Shown: one piece after another, positions 47,401 to 62,100 of the stretch | Position numbering within the stretch: position 1 is the first letter of the stretch | Layout: each line of letters starts with the position of its first letter | Origin: Viscum album | Taxonomy: Eukaryota > Streptophyta > Magnoliopsida > Santalales > Viscaceae | Reading direction: 5' to 3' | DNA: 64,000 nt | Assembly: GCA_963277665.1 (NCBI GenBank) | Contig: OY728132.1 | Span: 273,794,898 to 273,858,897 of the forward strand | Notes under the pieces: generated by a model | Database searches by the model: none | What the model saw: the letters and a program-made list of their open reading frames with translations, nothing else | What the model was told of the DNA's origin: nothing | Translations under genes and position numbers: made by a program

Positions 47401-50400
47401 TTAATTTATTCCCACATATGGTATGATTTTCAAAAATCCATGTACTTACTTCTCAATTCCTAATTTAATAATATTGTATTAATATTATTAAGGGTTTATA
47501 ATGTTATTAATGATTTTATTTATTAATATAATGTTAGTATTAGTTATTAATAATGAATTTATTGTGTGTTTATTATAGTGATATATCATTTGATCATTTA
47601 AAACCATCATTAAATTATATAGTGATTCATGATCTAATTATATTAAGTGTTTAAAATTATTTATTTTGTTTTCTATATAGGTTGGAGAAATCCACATGAT
47701 AATGGTATTAATCATCACTAGTGAAAAAACATTTCTTTTTATCTATTTTATAAATATAGGATGCAATGTATCATTCCAAATTCCTAAATCCAAAGACTCG
47801 ATATAAGGTAATTATATGACATAAAAAATTTCCCCCATTTTCTAGAGGCTAAAAACAAGTTTTCTAGGATAAAATAAAAATCAATGCAATTTATTTTTCC
47901 AAAAAAATATACAAAAAAATATTAATATCATGATATAATATTGAACACACTTTCAAATTTTTATATAAGAAATCAATATTTTACATATTAATGTAAGGAT
48001 AAGAGGTTATAATGACCAAACTGGCCACAAAAAATAAAATATAAATATAAGAAACCATCCCTCACAAAGTCTTCATCACAATGTACTTTACCATATATCT
48101 ATTATAAGTTTTTTGAATTTCTATTATTAAAAAATTAATTCTCGAAAACAACTATATCATGACCAACTAGATATACATGTACATGCTTGTACACTGGTTG
48201 AGTTGAGTATAACATAATGTAGGATTTACCCTAGGAAGCCTATTTTAATTTTATGAATATTTAATCACAAGAAATAAAATTCATTTTTTATATAATATAA
48301 TATAAATAACTTTAAAAAAGTAAATAAAATCCAAAATATATATTTTACCGAAAAAGAAATTTCAAATAATTCTCTTCAAAGATAATTGGTTATGAAAACA
48401 ATATAAATCCATGGATTTCTCTCCCAGAATAAAATTTTCAAAAACTCTTAATTTTTAGTGTTAATAAATACCCATTTTCTATTTTGAATTTTTTTTATAA
48501 AATACCTTATCTTTAACTATTATCAATCCTTTGAAAATTCAACAAATTCTCAAAACATTGAGATCACATTTTTAAAATCATTTACCTAAAAATAATAAAA
48601 ATTATATATATATTGATCATAAAAAACAATTAGGGGTCTTATTTGATAGGGGATGAAACCTATCATGAATGTGTATTTTCAAAAAGATCCTAATTTTTGG
48701 AAGTACAGAAAACTCATCATATGTTTATTCGTTGAGCCTACTATAACAATGACGTAAAATTTTATAAAAACAAATATTATTTTATTTCACAAATAACAAT
48801 CAATTTATCAATCCTTCAATAAATTTCCCAAACCATATTAATTAAAATATTCACCAAAATATAGGATTAGTTTTTTAAAACCATTGCATAAAATACACTA
48901 CCATAATACTTTAATAACTGATCACAGTGTACATTTTGGTTTTTAAAAGAAAAATTCTCATTTCCAATGTTATTTAATAGAACCATATTTATACAACCCC
49001 AATATTTAAAATCAGTTCACCAGTCATATCATTTTAATTAAAAAAAACATTATGAGAAATAATTTTTAATTTTAAATTAGGATGAAATTTCAAATAACCC
49101 CTCAATTAGATAAAAAAATTTCATTAATTAATGTATCAATGAAACATAGAAAAAATCATTAAAATCATTAAAAAATAACTAAATTATTAATTTCTAAATA
49201 ATAAACATTAACAAATTTTTTCAAAACATGATAAATATTCATAAGGGATTCAAAAAAAATCTAAAATTCTCTAAAAAAATCCAATTTGTTTCTTAAATAA
49301 ATTTTTTAAAACAAAAACATATTATTCATAAGAAAAAATTAATTTCAAATAAAATAGTTAATTAATAATCATCCAACACCTCAAATGTTGATTAGGAATG
49401 TAACAAACATAAACATGATCCAAATAAAAATATTTGTTTTCATAAAATCTGTTAGAATCCAACATTAATATAATGTCAAAAAATTAAATATTTAAATATA
49501 TTGAAATAAGATCTCCAAATAGACCACTAGATATATGACTCTATAGAAATAACATAACTCTAACCAGATCTTCAAAAACCAAATTAATAATATAATATTA
49601 TGTACTTTCCTTACCATTATTAACTATAGTTTTTGAATTATATAATTTTTAATACTTGATGGGAGAATGAAAAACATGTTAATTAATACCATCATTTTTA
49701 ATATAATGGTTGTTTTATATTTATTTATATAAATATTATTAAATAATTATTTTTTTTTTCTACTAGAGGAAATATTTATACTCCATAATTAAAATCTCAT
49801 TGATTTTATGTAATACCCACATGTTACTATATTTTATAATTTTGTGTTATTTTATATAATTGTGGATTACCCTATGATTTAGTGAGTTTTGTGATCAAGA
49901 TTTAAAAATACTATAATTTTATGGGTGTTGCGTGATTAGATCGCATTACTAAGAGTTACACTGATTCTTCCATTTATATTTGTTGAAAACCTTATAGTTT
50001 ATATTTTCATGGTGTCTACATTGTATTTCAAACAATTTGGTATTTCCCATGTTACTGTGAAACTATTTTTCTCTCGTGGATGGCTGGAGGAATTTATACA
50101 CATTTTGAAGTAATTATTTTGATGTACTATGTATGTGAATAGTGATAAATGATGTGCTCCAATATTTTTAGTACAGGGTCTGGAAAAAAATGTTTTAAAT
50201 CTATTAAGATTTCATATATTATAAATTTATTTTGATTTCATAACTAAAACATCAATTTTAAAGTGATCTACCATACATTCCTGCTCATATATACTCAACT
50301 CAGCCATGGCATGATTAAGTGAGTCTTTCCCATTAAGAAACCATTAATTCATAGACTATTTTATATATTTTAATTTCATTTATAAAGGTAATCACACCTA

Positions 50401-50660
50401 TCCTCATTACTCTTCATGTCTATTCCCCTTTAATCCATTTCTTTTAGGTTTATCTGACTCATGGAACTAAAAATAACTATGAGATGTAGGTTTTGTATTT
50501 GGGATGGTTGTAACTTAATAATTTTGTATCATATGGATTATAGAGGAGGATTACATATTTTTTATTCAAATACCATTGAATATATGTTCCAAAATTATTC
50601 TAATTGATATAGGGTAGTGCATTCTACTTAAAGAATTATTATGAAATTAATGGGATTCTT
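44490..50660 (+). repeat. Large unclassified direct repeat, copy B
   Basis: Partner of 16,330-25,350 in the same orientation, 6.2 kb, lacking about 2.87 kb near 47,500-47,690. Good anchors are 44,565 (TTTTTTAAATAATGAATCAAAAG), 45,385 (ATGAAGGATTTAATCC) and 50,484. No coding domain. The two copies flank about 19 kb that includes the 10.95-kb gypsy element. Confidence 0.75.
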
Positions 50661-50669
50661 AACCCTTAT

Positions 50670-53600
50670 AGGTTTCTTTTTTTTATTTTTTGAATACATT
50701 TGATATCAACATGGTGTTTGAAAATATTTTCTATGAAATTTTAGATCATAATGAAGTTTTTAAAAATTTAATTTAATATATTAATTTTAAAATTGAATGT
50801 GACATGACACTAAAGGTCATGTTTGTTATAAAGGCCTAGTTTTGAATTTTAAATTTATTTCTTTTTTTCTTTCAATGGAATTTTTCCTATTATACTTGTT
50901 CTAATAATAATGGCCTATTTTAAATTTTATATGACAAATCATGTGAATTAGAATTTTCCTATTTATTGGAAATTGAGGTGAGGTAGGTTATCATCAAACT
51001 TTGTTTATTTTTCTTTATTTTTTTGTTTACACACATATACATTTTTATTAACATCATTGGGACCCTAGGTAAATCATTTGAGTTCTAAATGTGGGTTTCA
51101 CTGTTCAAGTATTCCCAAGATAGACAGTGACTCAAGGGATTTTCACCATTGTAGGTGATTTTATTTGTAGGTTTATGGCTTAAAATGAGGTGTAATAGAA
51201 TTAGAGATCATGAACAAAGACACATATGATGATTGTGATTCTGAGAACCATTTCTAGAATTTCAATGATCGAAATTATAATGTTTTTTATTAAAGATATT
51301 ATTTCTGGTGATTCCTAAAAATGTTTCAAAATGATTGTCAAATCCCCAATGTCTACCTAGTGTCCAAATGGAGTGGTGGAATAAGAAGATTTTGTTCTAA
51401 TAAACCTCATTTTCAACACCTTGAATCGGTATCCATCATCCTTTAAATTGATAATGGTTCGAGTAATGTGGAGGAGTGGATAGAATGGATTGAGGGAAAC
51501 CTAAATTCACTCAATAACCCTAAATATTAAATGGTGGCAATTATTGAAATAATTTTGAAAGAACCAAGATAAGAGTAATAAGAGATTCTGATTTATTCGT
51601 GGATGTGTGAGTTCATGTACAGGGAGTGTATAATGATGATATTTTTATAGTTATTTTATTTCTCAATATAGTCATAAACAACTTCTATAGTTTTAATTTC
51701 TTTATGGGATGTCCTTTTCTAGACATCAGTTCAAAATTAATTGGTTCTAAAATAATGTTATCTAAGGATATTTTCAACGATATGATGTTGGTAGATAAAT
51801 TATTAGACTAGGAAATTGTCGATAGTTTAAGGGACTCTAGAAGATGAATACTTGATCAATAGTATAGTTTCACCACATTTAGAGGTTGTTCTTGAACATG
51901 AGAGGATTCCTTTAGTGGCGGAAAAGGAAATTATAGGTGACAAGGTTCTTGAATCCTCAAGACAACTCTAATTGTCTATGATTTAACTCACACTGACTCA
52001 AATAAAGGTACTCCAACTGATATGATTTTCCACTAGGTCACAAAACAATTATTGACTAATGAGGACAACCAAATCAACAACCGATTTGAAAGTCTATTAA
52101 TGGAAGGGTTGTCCGGTGACCAGAAGAATAGAATTATAGATTAGACAATATGAGGGACCGAGTCTGATGAGGAATACACTATGAAATTTTCAATGGACAA
52201 TATGGGTGGGAATCATAGTAAAAGACTCCATAATGTATGTATGAAGAAGGGAAAAAATCTAACTATGACTCTGCATGTTGAATATTGAATAATGGGAAGA
52301 AAAGGAATTGGTTCTTCGATTACTCATACCTTCCAAAACCAATATAAGTCAGGGAAGGTAAAAAAATTAGATCCATAGAGATGGAGTGAATGTGTTCAAC
52401 AATTGTTATTATAAAGGGAATCCTTGATGTAGTGAAGCTCAACTTTTCTAAGAGAAATGCGGAAAAAACTGGTGTGGATGATTATTGTAATAGTAATTCT
52501 CTAGGACTGATTATGCACTCAGAAGAAAAAATGGTGGAGGAGTTTCTAACCATTAATGCTACACAAGAAAGGGCTGACCAGATGATGGGAATGGATTTTC
52601 TTTTGGTTACTAATTTTGAGTAGGGATCTTGAATTGACCAATTGGACCCTATTCTGATAAGTGGTTTAAATGAAGGGAAGTTAAGAAAGGAGGAGTACAT
52701 CCAAACATAGGAGTTGATAGTATACCACTTTGAGGACATTATTAACAATGATCCAGATACACAGATGCACACTCTCTCCTAACAATTATATATGAAGTAA
52801 CAATCCAATAATCAAAAATTCATTTTAAAATATTTTATTTATTTATTATGAGGTATATCCTCCATTTTCAACTTATGTGTTTTCTCATATTTCCATTAAA
52901 GTATTTTCTAATAAAATGTTAATTTTAAAACCATTGTGAATTCAAATAAATAATGATTAAATTTGATAAGTATGAGGGTAATCCTTACATGGATTTTTTT
53001 TCTCATGGGAATATGAGACCACTATTGTTCATTCTATAGAGGAATATAGAGTTCTCTAAAACAATTTTCATAAACACTATAATAATATACCACTAGATTA
53101 TATTTAATCCAAATATAATTTTTTTAATTTATTTTATCATAGTAGGTCTTGGATGTGATACAGTTTGAGGTTCATAGATGACCACGTGTTTTTGTTGGAT
53201 GATTTGTTTGGGTTCTCAGATGATTTTATTATCGGTTTCAGGATATGGGTTGTTATACTAATGATAGATTGGAAGATTTTATTTTTTTTTCGATGGTATA
53301 TGATGAGACCTGATTACGGATCGGTGGACATAGGGTGAATCCACGGGTTCTTTATTGTGCTCACCTTGATTGGAAGTTATGTGTGTAATTCCCATTTTTA
53401 ATTCCCCCCGTGACATTTGACTTATGATTTGACATATTTAACTCTTTAATGATTTTTTATCCATTACTGAGCTTTTATTTTTTAGGATTGTTGTGTTTAG
53501 TAAATATTCTGACTGTTTTATTTAATTGTTATTTTGATGATCTAATACATGTTGGGGTTAAATTTTTCTCCATGGGGATTTTTTAATTTCTTTTGAATGG

Positions 53601-54360
53601 GATATTGTAGTGGTTATTTAATATTTATTATTCAATAGTTATTTTTATTGTTTCATAATGATGGTAGTTTTATTTTTATAAGAGTCGTATCCATTTATCT
53701 CATTATTTAAAATAATGTCAAATTGCGGGGAGACACATGTCTGGTCTCAATCCTTATAAGCACTACATAACGGTGGTTTTGGATTGGATATGGTTAAAGA
53801 TGTGGTTTTTATGTGGAATTAGGTATTGTTGTATAAGTATGGTGAGAATTTGGTTATGAAATATGGTTCATATTGAGGGGTAATCATTTCCATATACATT
53901 CAAGAAGTATGTTATTGGGGTATAAAGTAACGTAGTGTGTAGAATTTCAGCATCCATGTGTAATAGTAGTTTGGTAATTTTGTGTATTTTATATATTTTT
54001 TTGTTTCCTTGAGTTTTTTTATTTTTGATCATTAAATTTGATATTTTAACAATTTCTAGTGTCTCATGGTTAGGAATTTCTTTTTGGAATCCATGTTTAT
54101 GGGTTTCTGACTTGATAGTGTTGACTAACATGATCTATGTTTAGATTTTCAAATTATATGAGGCTTCAGAAGTGGCAATGAAACTGTTTGAAATATTATG
54201 GTGAATAATGTGGTTTTAAAATTGTGATAATCAATATTACAACCAAAATTTGTGAGTTATAGATGAATATTAGTTCCTCTAAAATGTTTGGCATACCGTA
54301 TGGAAAACCAATTGGAAACCCAATGTTGTATTTAAGGTTTATAAAATTTTGGGTATTTTA
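50670..54360. other. Gene-free sequence with a decayed coding-like stretch
   Basis: Bases about 51,300-52,790 are less AT-rich and have open pieces in related frames, for example NRFESLLMEGLSGDQKNRII (about 52,080-52,140) and EKMVEEFLTINATQERADQ (about 52,525-52,580), interrupted by stops. I do not recognise the family; an old retroelement or virus-like gag is a guess only. The rest is AT-rich with nothing visible. Confidence 0.4.
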
Positions 54361-54369
54361 CTAAATACT

Positions 54370-54760
54370 CCTATTGAGTTTAAAGTGTTTCACCCACTAT
54401 TCTCCCCCATCAACTTTACCCAGACTAATTGAAGTAGATAGAGCCTCTAACCTTACATTATCTTTGATTGTTTTCCTATTACCTCAATATCCTGGTGAGA
54501 TGTCTTGGTCCTCACTCCTATCATCATTTATTCTACCATCAATTTCCATTTCACACATTTCTATTTTTTTCTCTTACTATCATAACCCAAAATAATAGTT
54601 TGAGATCATTTTTTGTTTATTGTGGTTCAAACTGATAAATTTGGAAATATTTAACATATATAATGGGATTATTTATTTTTTAGGTTGAGCATCATTGAGG
54701 GTGACACATTCCGACCTGGTTTCTAATGATTTAAGATAGATGTTTCTATGATTTACCTTG
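54370..54760 (+). repeat. Weak third partial copy of the large repeat end
   Basis: TCACTCCTATCATCATTTATTCT near 54,515 matches TCACTCCTATCATCATTCATTCT near 25,056 (and a related stretch in copy B near 50,394). The following 200 bp keep the same order of weak matches (GGTT...AAAC.GATAA, then GGGATTA and GATTT). Divergence is high. Confidence 0.4.
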
Positions 54761-56087
54761 ATTACGAAAATATTATGATGCTTCATCCATATAATATTCT
54801 AACTAATTAAATAATGAATAGGTTTTATATTCTATTTTATTTTTCAATATTATTCTATCAAATTTGATCATGTAATAATGGGGTTCTCTTTTGAATTTTT
54901 CATTTTCATTTAAAATGTAATTTTTAGGTTCTAGTCAGTTGTATGAATCCTATGAGACTCTATGAAATCATGTTAATAGTTTTTTTTTCTAATGATCCTA
55001 TTTTTTATTAAAATGTATGAAAACCATGTTTCAATCACAGATTTTGTATTATAATGAGTTATTGGGCCATAAATTTACTGTATATGTGTTTAATGGGGAT
55101 TATAAAATGAGTAAAGTGACACTACACTTATGTTATTGACTATTTTATAGGAAAACTTGTCACTTTAAAATGCGTGTTTTTTATCTCATAAATCCACCCT
55201 TTTCCCAAGTAAATATTTCCCATGATGAGGTAATTTATTATATTTTGATTATTGAATGATATAAATTTGGATTTTTCTCTGTGATGGAATCATAGGTGAT
55301 GGAGAGTTATTGTCATCCCATTTTTATTGCGTTTACCATGATAATTTTCTCACTTCTACGTTTATATTTATTTTTTAGGCCCCTTGGGCATCTTGTAGAT
55401 ATTTTGGATGTTTATCATATATTTTTAGTGTGTGCATATGGGCTAGTTCCCATAAAAATTTTGTAACTCATAGGGGATTGTATTGGTAGGTCCCTGAAAC
55501 TCATAGAGGGAGATTTCAAATAGGATAGCTAGTATAGAGAATCACACAACCCTAGTGAATCTGATGTTCTTGTTTAATAACAATGTTATTATATTATAAA
55601 TGGTAACCCATGAAACTTATTTTTTATAGTTTTTTACCTTGGGGCTTCTTTTTATTTTCATCCATTTATTTGTGAAATATATATGGAACAGTTTATATTA
55701 TTTTTAATTTCATTTTTACATTTCAGTAATGTGGTTCCCATTGCGTTATGCCTCTATTCCCAATGGGTGGTTGTGTTATGAAATGTTATTAGGAGTGGTT
55801 TGAGGTTTTTTTACAGAATGGAATGGTTTTTTAAAATTATCATCTATGTTTTTAAAATGGACTTGAATATGTTTTCTAAGGAATCCATTTAAAATAATAT
55901 AGGATGAAATCCAATTATAAAATTTTTTTGTTCTACAAATTTAGTATGGTGATTATTTAGTAGTGAATTATAAATGAGAATAAAATTATTTTCATTATTT
56001 TATTCCGACTATCATTGCTGACAAGATTATGTAAAATAGTTCCATAGTCAGGCTAGATGAATACATATTGGTATATATAGCTCACCC

Positions 56088-56119
<32 letters not shown>

Positions 56120-59100
56120 TTGTCATGTTCAAGTATTTGTTAAAGATAGGTGATCTCTTTATACAGTGAATTTTTTTGCTGTAGTGGGATGAGAAACTAT
56201 CGGTTTCAGGGAGGTGATATTGAACTATGGTTAAATTTTGTTTTACATTATGTTTATTTTTTATTTCATCATTCCTTTATTTTTTCCCTTGTAAAATTTT
56301 CAAAATATTATATATTATTTAGTTTATATGATCAGTTTGATGATTATTTAGACATTCCATGATATCTCTATTCAACAATTTTCGGATGGAAATATCACAC
56401 TACATGTAGTGCATGGTGATGCATGTGCACTTTTTTCTGGCCCAAAGGGACTAGTAATAATCAATGTGTTCATGGTAGACTAAATTGGGAATTTTTTAGG
56501 TGTCAGAGTATCCTCATTCATTATATTGTATGTCAATTTATAATGAACTCTTTATAAATTAAATCCTTATATATAAATTCCCTTTTTATAGTATCCTTGT
56601 TAGGGATTCCCTTATAAAATTTTATTATAATATCGAATTTAAGGAATTAAAAATTATACATGACACATAAAAGGGTATGATTGGTAAAAGTTAGCATCCA
56701 AACCATATACCTCATGCTTAAAAATTTGTCCTACATTCATTAGATATTACTAAATTTACATTTTGAATAGATGTTGATAAGAGAAATAAAGGGATACCAT
56801 ACAAGGATTTAGATATGATATACTAAGGGGCTTCATAAGTGATTCCTTAATAAAAGAATGTCATAAAATACTAACCAAATATTTAGTCATCTAAAAAATT
56901 TATTTCCTTTATAATTATTTCTTGATATTGAATAAAAGATACCAAAAACAAAATAATTTAATTTTTAATGTAAATAAAAATTATTTATCCCATAAAAATA
57001 TATAACATGATAAATTTTACTAAAAATGATCTTTTCTATTACCATATGAAAGGATTTTTGTTCTTGAAAAGAATCTAAACAATGATTTGTGATGACATTA
57101 ATGTTATTGAAAAAAAATTAAATAGGAAATTGAAATATATATAGAGTTATGAAATTTATTTTTTTATACGATTATGTAAAAGAAATTTTTTTTATTTTAT
57201 TTATTTTGAATCAATTAACTTTCTTGAGTAATAAATAAAAATTTTGTTATGCTATTTATAAAATTAAAAAACTATTCATAGATTATATAGTATTTGAATT
57301 CAATAAATATTTTTTTTGTTTCACAATTCTATTAAGATATTTTAGAGAAGGTATTTTTATATTTTAAATGGAATGTTATTAATTTAATTAAAAATGTAAG
57401 TTATAAATAAAATCTTTTAGGTGGTCATAAAAGTGTGTTTGACCATGACATGAACATTTTTCAAATTATAAAATAATGTTTTTTTAAAATACATGTACTA
57501 TGAAAAAAAAAATTAAATATAAGAAAATTATGTTTGAGAAAGGAATGTTTGTTATGAATATAATATGTAGTTATATGTATAAATTTTTAAGATAAACATT
57601 AAATAACATATTATTAGTCTGATAACATTTTTTGAAACACAAAACATGATTTCATATCCATACTACATTATTTACACCACAAATTTATTTTAGGGAGTGT
57701 ATAATTTATTCTAATAAATAAACTATGATAAAATGAAAACAAAAAGAACATATAAGGAAGGGATGTCTGTTATATTTTATTGATTGAATTACATTTAAAA
57801 ACACAAAAAATGTTTAGTCATATAATATTTCAGAATAATGTGAATATGTTTGTAGATAAAAAATAACATACACCATATTTAATATAGTTAATTTACCTGA
57901 TATCAGTGAATAAACAAAATATTTAAATAGAACACCAACCTATAAAAATGTAATCCAATGGAGATAATAAGTTATAAAATATTTTAAATACACAAAATAA
58001 TTCTTATAGGAAATATATCACATAACATTTTAATTTTATAATACATTTAATTGAAAATAATATTTTATTATTTATGTATTATAAATAATAAAATTATATT
58101 ATGGTTGATTTTTTTAAATATGATTAATATCCTTAAAAATATTAAAAATATTATATTGAAATTTTTTAGGTTTTCATAGAAATTTTAGGAAGTTTAATAA
58201 CTGATAAGAAAATTTAAATCACACCATTGTTTTGTTAAAATATTTAGTGATTTAGGTGGAGGTTATACTGGTTAAGAATGTGTTAGTTCATGTAATTTTG
58301 GATTAGAGATTTTTTCATCATTATTTAATGTAAATATATAATTTATTTATGGAATAATTTTGGCCCAAAACATTGTGAATATTTCATCATAATGGTTATT
58401 TTATAGGTTGCAATTTATCAGGTATGATTAAAAATAATGATTGTTTGAAGTATTGTGGATTATATGAAGAAGATTTTGTTGAACCATAGAACCATCATTT
58501 ATTAATTATAATTTTTTATAAAAGAGTTAATATGGTTTTAAATTATGGTTAATATTTCATTCCACAGTTAGAGCTTGTAATGTTCATATATCATGAGGAT
58601 AGTTTCATTATATTTTTTATTATACAATAATATATTTTAGTGATATATTTTAGTGATATATCAGTGGATTTGTTAATGAAATAATTTTTGTAATAAAAAT
58701 ATAGCTTATGTTATTGTGTTTTGAGGTTTGTATAAATGTAATACCTTATTCCATGATGTTTTTTATTAAACTGTAATGAATTAAAGATATATATATATAT
58801 ATTTAAAAATTCATAATAATTAATAATTGGGTGGTTTTGGAAGATATACGTAGTTGTATTTAAATTTTTTTAATATCATTAATTATTTAATAAGTGGGAA
58901 AAATTGGATTCATTATAATAAAGTCTATAAACTTCATAGATAGACCATAATCATATATTAAATAATATAAATTAGATAAGTGGTTGTGAGATAGCTAAAT
59001 GACATGAATCAGGATTAAAAACATTGAGAGAATATTCAAGATTTGTAAATTCTAGACTGTCATAGATGAATTTATTATCATGACTTAATAATTCCAAATG

Positions 59101-62100
59101 ATAATTTGGGGGAATATTTTTTAGTGACATGTTGAATATGGAAAACAAAATTACAAAAAAATAGGTTTTCTTATTGTTATTTTCTTAATATGATCAAAAC
59201 ATTTACACATGATTAATGTTGTGAATTGATTTTATGATTGTGAATTGATTTTTAATTTTTTGAGTGATTAGAAACTAAGAGAGAGAATAAGTATGCTCTA
59301 AAACTAGTAAATTAAATTACGTTAGTTATTTTTATTTCATTGAAAAATATTCACTCTGAAATCCATTTATTTATTTCTGGGAGTGGAAACTATGTAAAAT
59401 TTCTTATTTCTTGTGTTATTATCACTTTGATATCCAGTAAGGAATAGATTGGTGTTCCAATTAACTACAAAAAAATATTATTGGAATGGAATATTTTATG
59501 TTTTGATACCATGATTCATCTATAATAAATATGTTTATAATTACGTAGTGATATCAACTAGTGTAATTATAAAAGAAGGTTTTGAGTTTATAGTCAATTC
59601 AAATCTAAAATGACTTTTTCCAACGATATTTATATCTCAAAAAACTATGGAAGTAACTTCTAATATAAATGATATATTTATATTCAACAGAGAAAAACTT
59701 TCACCCTCATTAGAATTAAATTATTATAAATTTAAAATAATTATCATAGGAATGCAAATGTTTTTCACACATTGATTAATTATTATTATAGAGAACGTAT
59801 TATTGATAAAAAGTCTTCAAAAGTAATTGAATGTTGAATTGAAATGACTCAACTTTCTAAGGGGATATTTTTTAACAGAATATACATGGAATTAATATAA
59901 GATATACTAGTGTTATTATATAATTATAAATGTGGAATATCCAAATGAGATTGATGAATAAATAAAATAAATAAACTTTGTATGGAATTTAACTCTTCTT
60001 GGACCACCTCTATAAAATTATTCATAATGTATTAGTAGAATTATTTCTGAAAAAATAATCCTTGTCAGATGAGTTTATGGATGTTTGGAATATATTTTTT
60101 TTGTTATTGGCTGATACAAAATGGTATGAATATGTGAATAATATAGGAGAATGTGTTTTCTTTAATAAGTGAGGTTGGAGGCACAATTGTAATTTATTAA
60201 AAGAAATAGGGTACCCATATTTTTCAAATTCCATATGGTTCCAAAATAAATAATTTTAAATACCTATACATAATATAGTGAAAATATGGTTTGAAAATAG
60301 GTTTTACACAAGTGTTTAATTCATTTTAACTGTAATAATTTTAGTTAAATCCCCAGGTATAATTATTTTAATGATAATGATGGTAATTAATTTTGTTTCT
60401 TTCACTATTCATTATGGTCCGAGATTATGTTGAACATGTCTAAAAATATAAATTATTCTCATTCCAACTATATAATAATTTTAATCAAATTCAATTCATC
60501 AATGTGTTGAAATTAAATTTAAAACTATACCCGCAAACACGATGATAATGTGGGGTTTTAAGAAAAAAATCACATATATATTTAAGGTTTTAATAACAAA
60601 ATTAATTATGAAATTTATTTTAATGAACTAAAATTTATTTCTCAAATAATAATTACCTTAATTTTAAATTAAAACTATTTTAATAAATAATTTATCTCTG
60701 TAAAATATTAATATTTAATAGAAGAATTCCAAAATTGAAACATTTCATAAAAATTACAAATATTAACCGTTACATAATTTTGATATTATAATTTAAATAA
60801 GATATTTAAATTTAAAAAATAAATTTTGTAATAGTGGTAAAAAATATTTTAAATTATTTATGAAAATCCAAACGAAACATTATTTTAGAGAAGTGATGTT
60901 TTCCGATAAAATTGTTTTTTATTTAAATGAATCTAATTTTATTTTTATTCAATAGATAACAAATTAATTTTTTTATATTTAATATATATAATTTTCATAA
61001 CATATTTTTTATTATTCATACCTACCAATTCAATTAGTATGTTATATCAATATATTATTTTATTATTCATTTAGACTTAGGGAGTCACGTACCTTAAGAA
61101 ATTGAACAATAAACATATCCTCGAGAATAATTTTATTTCCTTCTATTCAACTAATTATTTATCCTCAGTAATTCATAATTTTATTCCCTTCATTTCCCCA
61201 AATAAAATAGTTTCCCACTCAGTTGAGACACCTTTTTTCAATAAAATACCCCTTATTTTTAACCTAGGGCATTCATTTTCATCATCTATTAAAATTATTC
61301 ATAATTTTTAGTTAATAAAACATGGTTTATCAAAAACATATCCTCTGGGAGGGTCAAGCTAGTTCTGTAGTAAGGCCCGTTTTTAGGAAGAAGGGGACAA
61401 TCATGTAAACAAATATTCCCTTATATGTTTTCTTGCTCATAGGTATATCTATTATTGAACCATATAGTTTTTTTTTCAAAAAGGTTTTTATTTCTAGGAA
61501 AAACCATATAATATCTGAAATGAAAAACATTTATGAAGTTCATCTATGCCTGTACTCAATTCATATCATATGTTTATTTTCTGTAATCCATGTTTTAAAA
61601 AATCTATATACAATGGATTCTAATAAATGTACTTGAAACAAATTTCAATGACCCTAACCTTAGTAACACATTGTCATTGTCTTCTTTATTGTATTGGAAT
61701 AAGTTATAGTGAAACATATCTCAGTGGAACAAATAATTTTGTATTTTTGGTAAAATAGATAAATACCTGATCCCTAAATTACATTTAAATTGGAAATTAG
61801 ATTTTCTTTTTCTTGAATAAAATTATTCTCTCAAAAATATCCAAGCATATGAGTCATAATATACTTCCTGGATTATTAGGAATGGTTATAAAATAGTTTT
61901 AAATCAAATTCTCCGTAAGTTTTATGTAGAATATAGGATATCAAGAATCAATAAGAATAATCCATAGTTAAAGGTAATTAAGTAAACATAAATTACATTT
62001 AAATATCTTTACAACCATGATTTGATATGGAATAATAAATATAGGAAAGTAAAGAACAGAAAACAAAAGTCATTTAATTAAAAAACTATGATCAAAACAC

